Positions 63,861-64,000 of a stretch of 64,000 bases of DNA are shown piece by piece (the stretch's first letter is position 1; each line of letters starts with the position of its first letter). Origin of the DNA: Physella acuta (taxonomy: Eukaryota > Mollusca > Gastropoda > Physidae); contig NW_026731616.1 of NCBI RefSeq assembly GCF_028476545.1, positions 277,001 through 341,000 on the forward strand. Reading direction: 5' to 3'. The notes below the pieces were generated by a model that had not been told where the DNA came from, ran no database searches, and saw nothing but the letters and a program-made list of their open reading frames with translations. The translations under genes and the position numbers were made by a program.

Positions 63861-64000
63861 GACATTGAAACAATGACAACAACAGTTTTGAGCGTAACAG
63901 AAGAGCATTAAGATGAGGAGCAATATTGTACGGAAGCTTACATAAAATATGTGCAGGCTAAGCATGCAAGATAATGTATTATTATTAAAAAAAAAAAAAA
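63861..64000. other. Repeat scrap and terminal poly-A
   Basis: GTACGGAAGCTTACATAAAA and GGCTAAGCATGCAAG resemble the reverse of 26095-26120 and 56735-56765. The window ends in about 14 A, possibly a retroelement tail. Confidence 0.4.

Overview
This is an AT-rich, intron-bearing eukaryotic (animal) segment made almost entirely of mobile-element debris, minisatellites and duplicated blocks. The mix fits an invertebrate, most likely a mollusc: a Tx1/L1-type LINE, hAT and piggyBac remnants, tRNA-headed SINEs, many short non-autonomous elements, long (AT)n tracts and G/C homopolymers. That assignment is an inference from style; no species marker was found. There is no rRNA, no convincing functional tRNA and no CRISPR array.

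The best gene-like signals are two small secreted-peptide genes on the + strand, at 9258-10676 and about 14433-16144. Each has a signal-peptide exon 1 ending in phase 1, a tiny exon 2 encoding a C-x6-C loop and ending in phase 2, and a short Cys-bearing last exon. The gene 1 model is closed and encodes 55 residues. The end of gene 2 is ambiguous. A decayed third exon 1 lies at 54045-54111 on the minus strand. At least four more signal-exon-like sequences (about 3.4, 37.5, 44.6 and 57.8 kb) sit in repeated modules. All three members of the first group are flanked by minisatellites built on GTGGCCAGTA-like words.

The other host-derived sequence is a retrocopy of PET100 (cytochrome c oxidase assembly) on the minus strand at 35088-35640. 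It has no introns, a poly(A) signal and tail, and one frameshift.

Layout: 0-8 kb, dispersed repeats, a LINE tail, a 122-bp tandem repeat and a piggyBac piece. 8-17 kb, peptide genes with minisatellites, SINEs and MITEs. 17-24 kb, SINE, a LINE with nearly whole ORF1 and broken ORF2, and an abutting hAT transposase remnant. 24-32 kb, hAT MITEs, nested SINEs and the first copy of a large repeat module. 32-39 kb, repeats, the PET100 retrocopy, a 25-bp array and a solo LTR. 39-52.4 kb, an inverted repeat of about 3 kb arms around AT microsatellites and a block duplicated again at 57.6-59.9 kb. 53.9-56.4 kb, an inverted copy of 12.4-14.6 kb. 60-61.5 kb, a piggyBac ORF split by a SINE. 62.4-63.9 kb, a 56-bp satellite with higher-order structure.

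The duplications act as internal controls. They show empty sites for insertions, and they show single-copy ancestors of arrays that have expanded elsewhere in the window.
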